From an uncultured Eubacteriales bacterium (GTDB lineage Bacteria > Bacillota > Clostridia > Christensenellales > CAG-138): a stretch of 32,830 bases of DNA. The stretch's first letter is position 1; every line of letters begins with the position of its first letter. Shown piece after piece: positions 9,007 through 17,311 of this stretch. The notes beneath the pieces are model-generated. The model was not told the origin of the DNA. It made no database searches and was given only the letters and a program-made list of their open reading frames with translations. Location of the stretch: positions 1 to 32,830 of the forward strand of contig UQWD01000021.1 in the NCBI GenBank assembly GCA_900544555.1, read 5' to 3'. The position numbers and the translations under genes were made by a program.

Positions 9007-9106
9007 TTTTCGCCCCCGCTTTAATCGCGCCGCCGTCGGCGAACCGCCTGCCAGGGTATGCGCGGCGGGCGGCGCGCGTTATATTTGGTTCAAACCTTTT
9101 ACGCAT
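8999..9106 (-). CDS. Candidate 35-residue leader ORF coupled to the permease
   Basis: An ATG at 9106 is preceded by GGAGG with a 6-base gap. The frame runs 35 codons and its TAA lies inside the first codons of the permease gene (overlap 8999-9006). The predicted peptide is strongly basic (many Arg and Lys), with no hydrophobic segment. The good start signal and stop/start overlap argue that it is translated and serves to start translation of the permease, whose own signal is poor. No homologue is recognised. It could instead be an untranslated chance frame. Confidence 0.4.
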   Translation of the reverse strand: MRKRFEPNITRAARRAYPGRRFADGGAIKAGAKNG

Positions 9107-9292
9107 GGCTCTCCTCCATTTTTATTCAGCGCATAATGGTAAGCGCCTGTATCCGGTCCGCTATAAAGCTAAGTTGCCCCTTAAGCTATTCCACGCACAA
9201 AGAATCGGTATAAACCTTGTTGTTTCTATGCATGAAAACTACCGGCAGTCGTATGAGAAATCGTGGTAAGTAACACTCCATATTTTTGACAG

Positions 9293-10456
9293 TTAACCGT
9301 TCTTGGTTCCTATCAACAGCGTACCGCCGTTGATGACATACATGTTCCCAGCCCCGTCGAAGGCGAGCGGTGTGATGAATTTGGGAATGGGATTATCCAT
9401 AGCATCAACCACGCCGAAATCCTGTACAAGGTACTCTCCCGCATATTTAAAATCCGAATCGTAAACGTGCACGGCCAGCGAAAGCTCACCGCTATCGTAA
9501 TCATAGCTATTGCAGGGCATATAGTAAACGCCGTCTCGAAACGCGACATAACGGTAGCTTTTAGGCAGCGCTTGAATCGCCTTTAGCTCGCCGTCTCTTA
9601 CCAGATGGATTGCAGGAAGGCCATTTCTGGAAACCATGGAAAGCTCGCCGTCGCGTCCCTTTAGCAGAAACTGGGTATTGATAAAGCACACCATTCCACG
9701 CTCATGGGAGCGGCTTAATACGCCGAACGAGTTATCCCCAGCGGCGGATACCACGCCTTTTTCCGGATCAACGCGAAATACGGCCCCGATTTTCTCATTC
9801 CCTATACTGAGGCTTGAAAGGTATATAGAGCCGTCCGCCAAAACCTCGATGCTGTCCAGCGTCAACGTACGGCCGGTCATTTCCTTAGGGCCTCCTATGA
9901 AGTCCGCGATGTTGGCATAGCTGATTTCGCCTGTAACGTTCCCCTCGAGATCCGCGCGGACGATTCTATACCTCGCGGCGTCGATAACGTACATCATGCC
10001 GTTTTCGTCGATGGTTAAACCCGTCATGGTGGTGAAATGTCGGGAAAACGCCTCCTTTTCACCAAAAACCGATAGCTTGCCGGTTTTCATATCATAAACA
10101 AGGATTTGATTTTGAAAGATATTTTCTACCAGCGCGCCGGTATTAAAGTACAGCTTTTCTTCATATACCCGAACGCATGCCGATTGAATAGAACCCGGGT
10201 CGAACTTGTCCGCGTATTCTTCGGGCAAAACGGACGCCAAATCCACGCTCGTGAACGTATAGCCTTCCAATACGTTCGGTTCGGGTTCAGGCAGCGGTTC
10301 TACGCCGTTGAGCTGGTAATCATCTTCACGGTCTTCTAATAAAACCGAATCTTGAGTGTGTTTATAAAAGGATAAGCTGTTCCCGCCGGAGCACGCGGCG
10401 GCGGCGAGCCCTATTGTGATGATGCAGATGATGATTGATGCGAGCTTTTTGGTCAT
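9293..10456 (-). CDS. Beta-propeller (NHL-like) lipoprotein of the ABC operon
   Basis: A 387-residue protein with an AGGAGGG ribosome binding site. The first 22 residues form a lipoprotein signal with lipobox AAAAC (lipidated Cys22). The mature part shows repeated blade-like strands such as DENGMMYVIDAARYRIVRAD and GAGNMYVINGGTLLIGTKNG, as in NHL or six-bladed propellers. It is probably anchored to the outer face of the membrane. It is the first gene of the operon with the two permeases and the ATPase, so it may be a partner or sensor for that transporter. No catalytic motif is seen. Confidence 0.75.
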   Translation of the reverse strand: MTKKLASIIICIITIGLAAAACSGGNSLSFYKHTQDSVLLEDREDDYQLNGVEPLPEPEPNVLEGYTFTSVDLASVLPEEYADKFDPGSIQSACVRVYEEKLYFNTGALVENIFQNQILVYDMKTGKLSVFGEKEAFSRHFTTMTGLTIDENGMMYVIDAARYRIVRADLEGNVTGEISYANIADFIGGPKEMTGRTLTLDSIEVLADGSIYLSSLSIGNEKIGAVFRVDPEKGVVSAAGDNSFGVLSRSHERGMVCFINTQFLLKGRDGELSMVSRNGLPAIHLVRDGELKAIQALPKSYRYVAFRDGVYYMPCNSYDYDSGELSLAVHVYDSDFKYAGEYLVQDFGVVDAMDNPIPKFITPLAFDGAGNMYVINGGTLLIGTKNG

Positions 10457-10550
10457 AAAACCCTCCTTTGTTTACGTTTTGGCGTTACGGTAAGCGCCAG
10501 TTCTCAGGTTAACAAAAAATTTAATTCGAAACGGTTTGCTTCAGCGGAGG

Positions 10551-10610
10551 CTACTCTGTGCATAAAATGTCGTCTTTGACCCTGCTTCTAATAATATTCA
10601 ACTTTTTCAT
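10551..10610 (-). other. Possible 19-codon upstream ORF in the operon leader
   Basis: Within the roughly 220-base 5' leader of the lipoprotein operon a short frame starts MKKLNIIRSR and stops after 19 codons. The upstream AAAGGCG is a weak ribosome binding site. It could be a leader peptide or chance; no stalling motif is evident. Confidence 0.2.
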
Positions 10611-10680
10611 GGCAAGCGCCTTTCTACAAAACATATCATCAATACTATAAATTAAACTGAATGGATATTTCAGCAAATAT

Positions 10681-10709
10681 ATTATACTACGAAATAATTA
10701 GATTGTAAA
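10681..10709 (-). promoter_or_regulatory. Sigma-A promoter of the lipoprotein-ABC operon
   Basis: On the minus strand TTTACA (10704-10709) and TATAAT (10681-10686) are spaced by 17 bp, in an AT-rich stretch. Transcription would start near 10674 and give a leader of about 220 bases before the lipoprotein ATG. The rest of the 569-bp gap between the divergent genes (10457-11049) holds a second, plus-strand promoter and no other gene that I can support. Confidence 0.7.
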
Positions 10710-10990
10710 CATAATATTTCATTTATAGTAAAACCTGGGCGCGGAGTAGCAATGATCTTTTTACTCACGACGCATTCTGTTCACGCGCTAATGAACAAAA
10801 TAAAAGCTTCTGTTGTATAATCAATAACCACGCGGATACTTCTATTTGCTTGGTTGATGAACCCCTTTGCGACGTGGCGACTAAGAGTTACGTCATGTTT
10901 CAGCTTCAAGAAGCGTTACCATAAACCAGCACCCGCTAAACCCAGCGTAAATTCTAATAGTTTATTCGCCATAGCGCCTATCGCGTTGTA

Positions 10991-11019
10991 TAGACGTCGA
11001 TATCCGAACATGCTATACT
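10991..11019 (+). promoter_or_regulatory. Probable promoter of GNAT gene
   Basis: TAGACG (10991-10996) and TATACT (11014-11019) with a 17-bp spacer lie 30 bases before the chosen ATG. The transcript would begin very near the ribosome binding site, leaving a short leader. Confidence 0.5.
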
Positions 11020-11049
11020 CTATGGGTGAATAACGTGAGGCGGTATGGA

Positions 11050-11529
11050 ATGAATATAAAACCGGTTTTCGACTCAAAAACCAAGTCGGCAATTTGCGAC
11101 AGTATCCTCAGGTCGCTGCCGGAATGGTTCGGTATTGAGGAATCCATTGTGGATTACACAAAGCATGCCGGCGAAATGCCGTTTTACGCCGCGTTTGACG
11201 GCGATGGCCCCGTCGGCTTTATTGCGATTAAAGCGCATAACCCTTATACCGCCGAGGTGTATGTAATGGGCGTTTTAAGCGGCTGCCACAGTATGGGCGT
11301 TGGGTCGGCCTTAATGGACCGCGTTGAGCGGCACTGTATCGCCGGCGGGTTTAAATTCCTTACGGTTAAAACGCTTGATAGTTCCGCAGCCTCCGAGCAT
11401 TACGAAAGAACAAGGCAATTCTACTTTAAAATGGGCTTTTTACCGTTAGAGGTATTCCCTCTCTTGTGGGATGAAAGAAACCCATGCCTTTTTTTAGCCA
11501 AGCAGCTAGCCAGCGTAGACGGAAATTAG
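11050..11529 (+). CDS. GNAT family N-acetyltransferase
   Basis: The start at 11050 is preferred over an in-frame GTG at 11026 because GAGG lies nine bases before it, downstream of the -10 box. The product of about 159 residues has the GNAT fold signature: a strand AEVYVMGVLSGCHSMGVGSALMDRVE carries the acetyl-CoA loop with the Q/R-x-x-G-x-G form altered to H-S-M-G-V-G. Near the C terminus YERTRQFYFKMGF is the usual tyrosine-containing motif B. The substrate is unknown. It is divergent from the ABC operon and followed by a convergent gene, so it is transcribed alone. Confidence 0.82.
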   Translation: MNIKPVFDSKTKSAICDSILRSLPEWFGIEESIVDYTKHAGEMPFYAAFDGDGPVGFIAIKAHNPYTAEVYVMGVLSGCHSMGVGSALMDRVERHCIAGGFKFLTVKTLDSSAASEHYERTRQFYFKMGFLPLEVFPLLWDERNPCLFLAKQLASVDGN

Positions 11530-11680
11530 GGAGCGCTGTAAGCGCCGCCTGGCTACGGCGGCAAGGTTAGACGTGTTATGCTTCATATACTCTGCATACG
11601 CCTTTTGAAAATCGGCTGCATTACCTTTGCTAAAATTCAAACGCGCCGCACCCATATGTTTACATAAGAAAGGAATGCGC

Positions 11681-12121
11681 CTATCCTTTAATTACAGGCG
11701 CTCTTTTGGTAAATATGAAATTCACCACGTCTTCAAGATCGCCGTCTTCTAAAACCCGATAATGAATCCAGCCTCCGTTATCCCCGCAAGGGTAGCGGTT
11801 TTTCCATAATTCCCGAGCTTTTTCAGACAGCGAAGCCAACCGGCTTTCCATGTTGTCCGCCTGTTTATCGCCGATTTGGATGGTAACCGTGAACGCCCCT
11901 TTTTCAAAGAAGACGTGGAAGAGGTGCGCGCTTTTATGGTTAAATTTGTAGCACCATCCGTAGCGGTTCCCGAAGGGGAAACGGATTTGTTTAGACAGCT
12001 GGTAATACGGTACAAGGCGGCCTTCAAGGCACTGCAAGCGCTCCCAGCCAGCTTCCCCGATATATTCTTTAATCTCTTCAACTCTCGGTTCCCGATTTTT
12101 ATCCAGCATACGTTCGTACAT
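11681..12121 (-). CDS. DUF3788 family protein
   Basis: About 146 residues from the ATG at 12121, which has GAGAGG seven bases upstream (an adjacent ATG at 12124 is also possible). The pattern MYERMLDKNREP, then a Trp/Tyr-rich middle (YGWCYKFNHKSAHLFHVFFEKG), and an ending with GGWIHYRVLEDGDLEDVVNFI agree with the DUF3788 family of small bacterial proteins of unknown role. There is no signal peptide or membrane segment. It is a single gene convergent with the upstream GNAT gene. Confidence 0.75.
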   Translation of the reverse strand: MYERMLDKNREPRVEEIKEYIGEAGWERLQCLEGRLVPYYQLSKQIRFPFGNRYGWCYKFNHKSAHLFHVFFEKGAFTVTIQIGDKQADNMESRLASLSEKARELWKNRYPCGDNGGWIHYRVLEDGDLEDVVNFIFTKRAPVIKG

Positions 12122-12228
12122 CATTTTACCTCTCAAATGAAAAATTCTCATAATCTAAAAGCAAGACGGAAATAGCGCGGAACCAATTTCGTTGCGGGCG
12201 GCCATACAGCCTAAAAGCAGCGCCGATA

Positions 12229-13263
12229 TTATAAATCAAGCTTGAGATCGTTCTCGCGTATCCAGCCCAGGCGTCTCATAGGCCAGGCGAACAAAAGCGT
12301 AAACAATGCCGGGAGCACGAAGCACACCAGAACCAGCCCCAGCCATGCGTTCAGATTCATTTCCATCGCGGCGATGATTCCAAACGGGCCTACCAGCCCG
12401 CAGGTGCCCATCCCGGCGGCCGTCGGAATGCTTTGTAACCCAAAAACAACCGTGGCAATCGGGCCTGTGAAAGCCGCCGCAAGCGTAGGCGGTATCCACA
12501 CAAGCGGATTTTTTATAATGTTGCCCATCTGCAGCATGGAGGTGCCGAGGCCCTGCGCAACAAGGCCGCTCCAGCGGTTTTCTTTAAAGCTCATAACGGC
12601 AAAGCCTATCATCTGCGCGCAGCAGCCTGCCGTAGCCGCCCCCGCCGCTATTCCGCCAAGCTCCAACATAATGCAAAGGGCCGCGCTGCTGATAGGCAGC
12701 GTCAAGACCATGCCCACAATGACGGATACCACAACGCCCATCAGCAGAGGCTCCATCTCCGTCGCTTTCATAATTACGCTTCCCAGCCCCGTCATAAGCG
12801 CGGAAACGCCCGGCCCGACCAGAATCGCGATAAGGCTGCCCGTTATGATAGTGACCGCAGGCGTGACAATAATATCTACGCGCGTTTCCTTTGAAACCAC
12901 CTTGCCCAGTTCAACGCCGATGACCGCCGCCAGGAACGCGCCTACCGGACCGCCCAATTCGTTGCCCGCAAAACCGACGGCGGCAGCGGAGAACAGCACC
13001 AGCGGCGGCGCTTTGAGCGCGAAAGCGATAGCCGCTCCCAGCGCGGGCCCGGTAGCGCTTTTGGCAAAGCCGGCGATTCGAATTAAGATAGGTACATTGA
13101 GGCGTTCGCCGAGCGTGGCGAAAATAGTGCCTATCAGCAGCGACGCAAACAGGCCCAGCGCCATCGAACCCATAGCGTCAACAAAATAAACCTTAGGCGA
13201 TAAAATGATGTTTTTACGTTTAAGAAACGCCGACAAGCGTGAGGGTTTCCTTTGCTCGGGCAT
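12229..13263 (-). CDS. PTS_EIIC_2-type membrane transporter
   Basis: A 344-residue, very hydrophobic protein with about nine or ten transmembrane helices rich in Gly and Ala. The opening FLKRKNIILSPKVYFVDAMGSMALGLFASL and later GPVGAFLAAVIGVELGK match the PTS_EIIC_2 (PF13303) family, a branch of putative PTS IIC permeases often found without IIA or IIB genes nearby. None is encoded here either. The ATG is preceded by AAGGTGG, and a promoter lies about 35 bases upstream. It is probably an inner-membrane transporter; substrate unknown. Confidence 0.82.
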   Translation of the reverse strand: MPEQRKPSRLSAFLKRKNIILSPKVYFVDAMGSMALGLFASLLIGTIFATLGERLNVPILIRIAGFAKSATGPALGAAIAFALKAPPLVLFSAAAVGFAGNELGGPVGAFLAAVIGVELGKVVSKETRVDIIVTPAVTIITGSLIAILVGPGVSALMTGLGSVIMKATEMEPLLMGVVVSVIVGMVLTLPISSAALCIMLELGGIAAGAATAGCCAQMIGFAVMSFKENRWSGLVAQGLGTSMLQMGNIIKNPLVWIPPTLAAAFTGPIATVVFGLQSIPTAAGMGTCGLVGPFGIIAAMEMNLNAWLGLVLVCFVLPALFTLLFAWPMRRLGWIRENDLKLDL

Positions 13264-13297
13264 GGGCGATTACCACCTTTTCAGCACATTTCTATCA

Positions 13298-13326
13298 ATT
13301 ATATCCTCCATATGCCGCGATTGCAA
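13298..13326 (-). promoter_or_regulatory. Sigma-A promoter of the PTS_EIIC_2 gene
   Basis: On the minus strand TTGCAA (13321-13326) and TATAAT (13298-13303) have a 17-bp spacer. An inverted repeat TGATCA...TGATC at about 13332-13351 lies just upstream and could be an operator. Confidence 0.65.
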
Positions 13327-13548
13327 TATATGATCATTTTTTGACGATCAAGCTGAAATTAACATCATTCATGAAAACATATGTACCCCCTATATATTCA
13401 ATGGCCGTAAGAGCATTTCTCCCTTCCTTTTCGGATTTCTTTGCCTATGACAGATTGGTTTAATTTACACGTAAGCTTCATATAGCTGCAAACAAAAGCG
13501 GCCTTATGGAAAGAACCGCTAAAAAGTATCAATAGGAAAATGAGCAAA

Positions 13549-13737
13549 TCAAATGATGTGCTTAGCGGATAACAAGAAATGAATAACGCTGTCAGCGTAA
13601 GAAAAATTAATCTCGAGTTTTGTTTTTCCTCCAATGCGCGGCTTTTCCGCCTGCCGAGCGCCGCCGGCCGGCAGCAGGATTGGGCATAGCGCCATGAATA
13701 AGGCGAGAAGAAGTGAAATTACAGCCTTCCTTTTCAT
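13549..13737 (-). CDS. Small protein with a signal peptide, possibly a broken gene
   Basis: An ATG at 13737 has GGAGG nine bases upstream. The 62-residue product begins MKRKAVISLLLALFMALCP, a textbook signal peptide with probable cleavage after the Ala/Gly-rich stretch near residue 27. About 30 further residues follow and look unlike any domain. In another frame a hydrophobic ORF (start 13634, stop 13398) overlaps its 3' part, so the gene may have suffered a frameshift that removed most of a longer secreted or membrane protein. Start signals are good; whether the product works is unclear. Confidence 0.4.
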   Translation of the reverse strand: MKRKAVISLLLALFMALCPILLPAGGARQAEKPRIGGKTKLEINFSYADSVIHFLLSAKHII

Positions 13738-13741
13738 CAGT

Positions 13742-13840
13742 TCAATCCTCCAGCAGTAAGAAATCGGGGTTTACGCCAAATAGATTACTGGGCTTCATCA
13801 TCACCCGGAGGCGCGCTGTCAGGCCGGATACTGCGCGCAT
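13742..13840 (-). CDS. Short ORF coupled to the signal-peptide ORF
   Basis: A 32-codon frame ends with TGA four bases before the ATG of the next small gene, and its last codons contain that gene's GGAGG. An inner start (MMKPSNLFGVNPDFLLLED) gives 19 residues. The tight arrangement hints at a tiny two-gene unit; a possible promoter (TTGTTT, 17 bp, TATACG) lies upstream. There is no clear ribosome binding site of its own and no recognised family. Confidence 0.22.
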   Translation of the reverse strand: MRAVSGLTARLRVMMKPSNLFGVNPDFLLLED

Positions 13841-13936
13841 TTATGCCGAAACAGGATTTCGTATAGTCTCTATAAAAACCATAAACAAAATGTGAATATA
13901 TGTCAATATTCTCAAATAATCAATCGACATTTTCTC

Positions 13937-13964
13937 TTGCGTTCAAACCAAAAGCTGGTATAAT
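13937..13964 (+). promoter_or_regulatory. Promoter and long leader of the C39-like gene
   Basis: TTGCGT (13937-13942) and TATAAT (13959-13964) with a 16-bp spacer would start a transcript about 295 bases before the C39-like ATG. The leader (13972-14267) contains AAAGGAGG at about 13982 without a well-spaced start codon, and a hairpin GCGGGTTTTACCCGC near 14082. No known riboswitch was recognised in it and no gene is seen. Confidence 0.5.
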
Positions 13965-14267
13965 GACAAAGATTGTGCAAAAAAGGAGGTATTGCGGACG
14001 GCCGCGCCTAATCGCGCTTTTCAGGTTTAGGCTTAAGCAAGGCTAAATCGACAGGCGCTGAAAAACATCTATGCGGGTTTTACCCGCCGTACTTGTTGAG
14101 CGGAGAGTATTAAAAGTAGACCGTACTATATAGACTCAGTACTGACCGATGGTTGGATAAATAAAATGAGGGTCGCCTTCATCATAGGCCCCGATAATAA
14201 ATAATACAAAATGCGGGTGTGTTCATGACAAGTACAATTAAATTTTTAAGAAAGCGAGTATTATCAA

Positions 14268-15065
14268 ATGAAAGCGTTCAGAAACTTAATTGTATGTTCT
14301 TTATCCCTTATCATCCTGCTCTTTTGCGCCGCCGGCTGTTCCTCAACCGCCGGGCATGGCGCGCCTTCAGGCGGCAATTATACGGATGAGATGAAAATAC
14401 CCTACGGCGTCGACCTTTCTCTAGACGACGGCGCGGACAGCGCGGAGCGCCTGGGCGATCATGAGGGTTCGCCTTATTTTTCAAGACTAGATTTTTATAA
14501 TATGGAATCAAACGATTCGCTGACCATACTGCCAAAGTTCAAAACCATGCAGCAGACCAGCGAATGGTCCTGCGGCCCCGTGAGCGCGCTGATGGTGCTT
14601 AACTACTATGATAAGCTTGGGGGCGAAACGGAAAAAACCCTCTCTGAATACCGTGAAAACGGCCTGGCCGCCGAAGGCACGTCGCTCAGGCAGATGATCG
14701 ACGTGTTCGAGGGCGTGGGTGGGTTCAGCCTATATAGCACCTTTGACTGCGGCGAAACGGTGTACGACGTCTTCACGCTCGATTTCATTCAGTCCAAGCT
14801 TAAGGAAGGCACTCCCATTATGGTCGCTTGGAACGATTGGGGCGGCCATTGGCAGGTGATAATCGGCTATGACGATATGGGCACCGAAACGACGCAGGAC
14901 GACGTGCTTATAGTAGCCGACCCATACGACACCACGGATCATAATCAGGATGGCTACGGCGTTTACGGCGCGGAGCGGTTTATTTACAACTTTACCATGT
15001 ATGATTTTTTTGAGGAGGAAGAGCTTAACGATATGCTGTTCCTCATCGCCGTCCCCCAGGGCTGA
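14268..15065 (+). CDS. C39-like (papain-fold) cysteine protease lipoprotein
   Basis: A 265-residue product. The N terminus is a lipoprotein signal ending in CAAGC, with lipidated Cys24, so it should be anchored outside the membrane. The rest fits the Peptidase_C39_2 family. The catalytic Cys102 sits in EWSCGPVSALM, His194 in WGGHWQVIIGYDD, and Asp218 in IVADPYD. Unlike true C39 bacteriocin-processing domains it is not fused to an ABC transporter. The ribosome binding site is weak (GAAAGCGAG). It is transcribed alone after a long leader. Likely role: extracellular proteolysis or peptide hydrolysis; the substrate is unknown. Confidence 0.85.
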   Translation: MKAFRNLIVCSLSLIILLFCAAGCSSTAGHGAPSGGNYTDEMKIPYGVDLSLDDGADSAERLGDHEGSPYFSRLDFYNMESNDSLTILPKFKTMQQTSEWSCGPVSALMVLNYYDKLGGETEKTLSEYRENGLAAEGTSLRQMIDVFEGVGGFSLYSTFDCGETVYDVFTLDFIQSKLKEGTPIMVAWNDWGGHWQVIIGYDDMGTETTQDDVLIVADPYDTTDHNQDGYGVYGAERFIYNFTMYDFFEEEELNDMLFLIAVPQG

Positions 15066-15132
15066 GTACCTGAAGCTGCCCCGGCCTCCATTGCCGGCAC
15101 AATCAAACTAAGCTGAACATAAAGCATACTAC

Positions 15133-15176
15133 GCGCGCCGCCATACCGTGAACACACGGTAATAATGGAGGCGCGC
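15133..15176. terminator. Long imperfect hairpin between C39-like and methyltransferase genes
   Basis: GCGCGCC (15133-15139) pairs with GGCGCGC (15170-15176), CCAT (15141-15144) with ATGG (15165-15168), and ACCGTG (15145-15150) with CACGGT (15155-15160) around an AACA loop. There is no clean T-run after it (CGCAATTTGTATAT). It probably ends the C39-like transcript or isolates the next promoter, but could be an RNA-stabilising 3' structure. Confidence 0.5.
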
Positions 15177-15223
15177 CGCAATTTGTATATATACGTATCA
15201 TTCCGCTTCCTTAACGTTTAATT

Positions 15224-15252
15224 TTGACAATATCAATATGTAATGTTATAAT
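15224..15252 (+). promoter_or_regulatory. Consensus sigma-A promoter of the methyltransferase gene
   Basis: TTGACA (15224-15229) and TATAAT (15247-15252) match the consensus fully with a 17-bp spacer. The leader to the ATG at 15358 is about 100 bases and carries no clear structure. Confidence 0.85.
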
Positions 15253-15357
15253 CCCTTATCCGAAAACGGCAATACGTAACGAACCCGCCCGGAACGGCCT
15301 GAATATCATGAATGCAAATGATTTGCTTACGGCGGGTTTGCGGGAAGGGCGCGCTTT

Positions 15358-16083
15358 ATGCTACAGACTATGGTCAGGACTCGGGAAGAGATAAAGGAGT
15401 ATTTAAAAGAGCTTAAGGCTTGGCTTGACAGCGTAAGAGAACAGCCCGTCGAAGGGATGTCCGACTTTTTCTCGAGCAGGATAGGCATATATGAGGACGT
15501 TCATCTAAAAAATTTTGCGGGCGAATATGAGCATATCGCGTCCTTCTTTGAAGACGGGCTGCGCAGCCTGCTCGATATCGGCTGCGGAACGGGGCTTGAA
15601 CTCGAATCGCTGTTCAGCAGGTTTCCCGATCTAAAAGTTACGGGAGTCGATTTATGTGAAACCATGCTCGATAAGCTCATACGAAAATACGGCGGCAAGG
15701 ATATTGAGATTATCCGCGCGGATTACTTTGAATACCCGTATGAGCGTAACCGGTATGACGCCGCGACGTCCTTTGAAACGCTTCATCATTTTAAATATGA
15801 TAAAAAACACCAAATTTTCGATAAGCTCTATCACGCCATAAAGCCTGGCGGGTACTATATCGAGTGCGATTATATCGCCTGCTGCGATGAAGAGGAGGCG
15901 ATATGCCTTGAAAGTTATGAATACCGCCGGAGGAAAAACGGCGTTCCCGATGATGCGTTCGTGCATATCGATATCCCCATTACGTTTGAGCGTCAGGCAG
16001 AGCTGATGAAAAGCGCGGGGTTTAAAGCCGTTGAATTATTGAATCTAAACGGCGGCACGGCCATTATCAAAGCGGTGAAATAA
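15358..16083 (+). CDS. Class I SAM-dependent methyltransferase
   Basis: A 241-residue Rossmann-fold protein. Motif I LLDIGCGTGLELE (about residues 71-83) binds S-adenosylmethionine; motif II acid is in VTGVDLCETML; ADYFEY follows; motif IV is SFETLHHF; and a post-motif strand HAIKPGGYYIECD completes the fold. The first 60 residues form a helical cap with many charged residues. An in-frame ATG five codons later is an alternative start. The acceptor molecule cannot be inferred. Expression should be strong given the consensus promoter. Confidence 0.85.
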   Translation: MLQTMVRTREEIKEYLKELKAWLDSVREQPVEGMSDFFSSRIGIYEDVHLKNFAGEYEHIASFFEDGLRSLLDIGCGTGLELESLFSRFPDLKVTGVDLCETMLDKLIRKYGGKDIEIIRADYFEYPYERNRYDAATSFETLHHFKYDKKHQIFDKLYHAIKPGGYYIECDYIACCDEEEAICLESYEYRRRKNGVPDDAFVHIDIPITFERQAELMKSAGFKAVELLNLNGGTAIIKAVK

Positions 16084-16132
16084 CGGTGTTGTAACGTATG
16101 CTTAAACGCTTTGAACCCTGCGGCGTACGTTT

Positions 16133-16146
16133 GTTGAAGCTTCAAC
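16133..16146. promoter_or_regulatory. Perfect 14-bp palindrome before the amidase gene
   Basis: GTTGAAGCTTCAAC is a perfect palindrome 73 bases before the amidase ATG and 50 bases after the methyltransferase stop. It could be a repressor site or a loopless terminator stem; the following TTTTATAAAATC is AT-rich. Weak evidence. Confidence 0.25.
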
Positions 16147-16219
16147 GCGCGGTTTTATAAAATCATTAGTTCATAAAACCTTATGCGCATTGGTCGATTT
16201 GCTAAGGGGGATGAATGCT

Positions 16220-17170
16220 ATGAAAATGTTCTATGTGAATTATACGTATTGGGCCTGCCGTTTTGGAAAAGCCGAAAGAGCGCGGTCCCATGCGCCGCGT
16301 GCCGGGCGGATTTACGCGCGTTTCCTGTTGCTTGCTTTTGCGGCGGCGGTTTGCGTGATAGCTCCCGCCGGCTGCGCTTCTTTCGCCCCGCCGACGCAGA
16401 CGCCCAAGGTCATCGAACCCACGGGTACGGAACCCTCCTTATCGCCGACTTCATCTCCGGTATCGCCCCCACCCTCGCCCTCGCCTACGCCCGCACCATC
16501 CCCAACGCCTACTCCTTTGCCGTCGCCGACGAAAAAGCCGACCGGCGGCCGCCCGCTTTCGGGCGTTGTCATCGGCATTGATCCGGGGCATCAGGCTCAT
16601 TCCAACAGCGGGCTGGAACCGGTCGCTCCCGGGTCGGGCGAGATGAAAAAGAAGGTTTCCTCCGGCACGCAGGGCCAGTGGACCAGGGTGTGCGAATATG
16701 AGGTAAACCTCAATGTTGGGCTTATGCTTAAAACCATGCTGGAGAGAGAGGGCGCCACGGTCATCATGACGCGGGAGACAAACGACGTGGATATTTCCAA
16801 TGCTGAACGCGCCAAGCTCTTTAACGCCGCTAAAACTGATTACGCTGTTCGCCTGCATTGCAACGGATCCGAAAATCAGAACAAGCGCGGGGCTTTTATG
16901 CTCATACCCAAAGCAAACCCTTACCTTAGCGACTGCAAGCGGGCCGCCGGGCTGCTGCTCGACGAATTCTGCAAGTCGACCGGCGCGCCAAACCTGGGCG
17001 TCACCGTACGGAGCGACCAAACGGGATTCAACTGGTGCGAGAGGATGATCATCAACATCGAGATGGGCCATATGTCCAATAAGGAGGAGGATTACCTGCT
17101 CGCAGATTCGGCGTACCAGAAAAAAATGGCCGTGGGCCTTTTCAATGGAATAATGGCTTATTTTTCTTAA
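16220..17170 (+). CDS. N-acetylmuramoyl-L-alanine amidase (Amidase_3)
   Basis: The start at 16220 is chosen because AAGGGGG lies nine bases before it; upstream in-frame starts lack a site. The roughly 316-residue product has a basic N terminus, a hydrophobic segment (FLLLAFAAAVCVIAPAGC) that is a signal anchor or non-standard lipobox, a long Pro/Ser/Thr linker, then the Amidase_3 zinc hydrolase domain. Metal ligands are visible: His in IGIDPGHQ, Glu in CEYEVNLNVG, His in VRLHCNG; the catalytic Glu is in NIEMGHMSN. It cleaves the bond between MurNAc and the L-Ala stem in peptidoglycan, outside the cell. Transcribed alone. Confidence 0.92.
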   Translation: MKMFYVNYTYWACRFGKAERARSHAPRAGRIYARFLLLAFAAAVCVIAPAGCASFAPPTQTPKVIEPTGTEPSLSPTSSPVSPPPSPSPTPAPSPTPTPLPSPTKKPTGGRPLSGVVIGIDPGHQAHSNSGLEPVAPGSGEMKKKVSSGTQGQWTRVCEYEVNLNVGLMLKTMLEREGATVIMTRETNDVDISNAERAKLFNAAKTDYAVRLHCNGSENQNKRGAFMLIPKANPYLSDCKRAAGLLLDEFCKSTGAPNLGVTVRSDQTGFNWCERMIINIEMGHMSNKEEDYLLADSAYQKKMAVGLFNGIMAYFS

Positions 17171-17311
17171 GGCTGAACGGCTGCGGTTTTCCGCACCCGC
17201 AAAAATGTGTCGATTGATTATCGATAGCATAATTAATCTATTTTTTATAAGAACGTAACACGCGTAGGGCGTCGGATTAAAACCGGCATAGCTCCACACC
17301 TGTGCGTCCTG

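Noticed and set aside
12242..13189. Long plus-strand ORF opposite the PTS_EIIC_2 gene
   Set aside because: It is the antisense of a GC-rich membrane protein gene, where stop codons are rare. The minus-strand frame has the promoter, ribosome binding site and family match.
16183..16581. Plus-strand ORF at the start of the amidase gene in another frame
   Set aside because: It overlaps the amidase signal and Pro-rich linker, and the amidase frame has the ribosome binding site and downstream catalytic domain.
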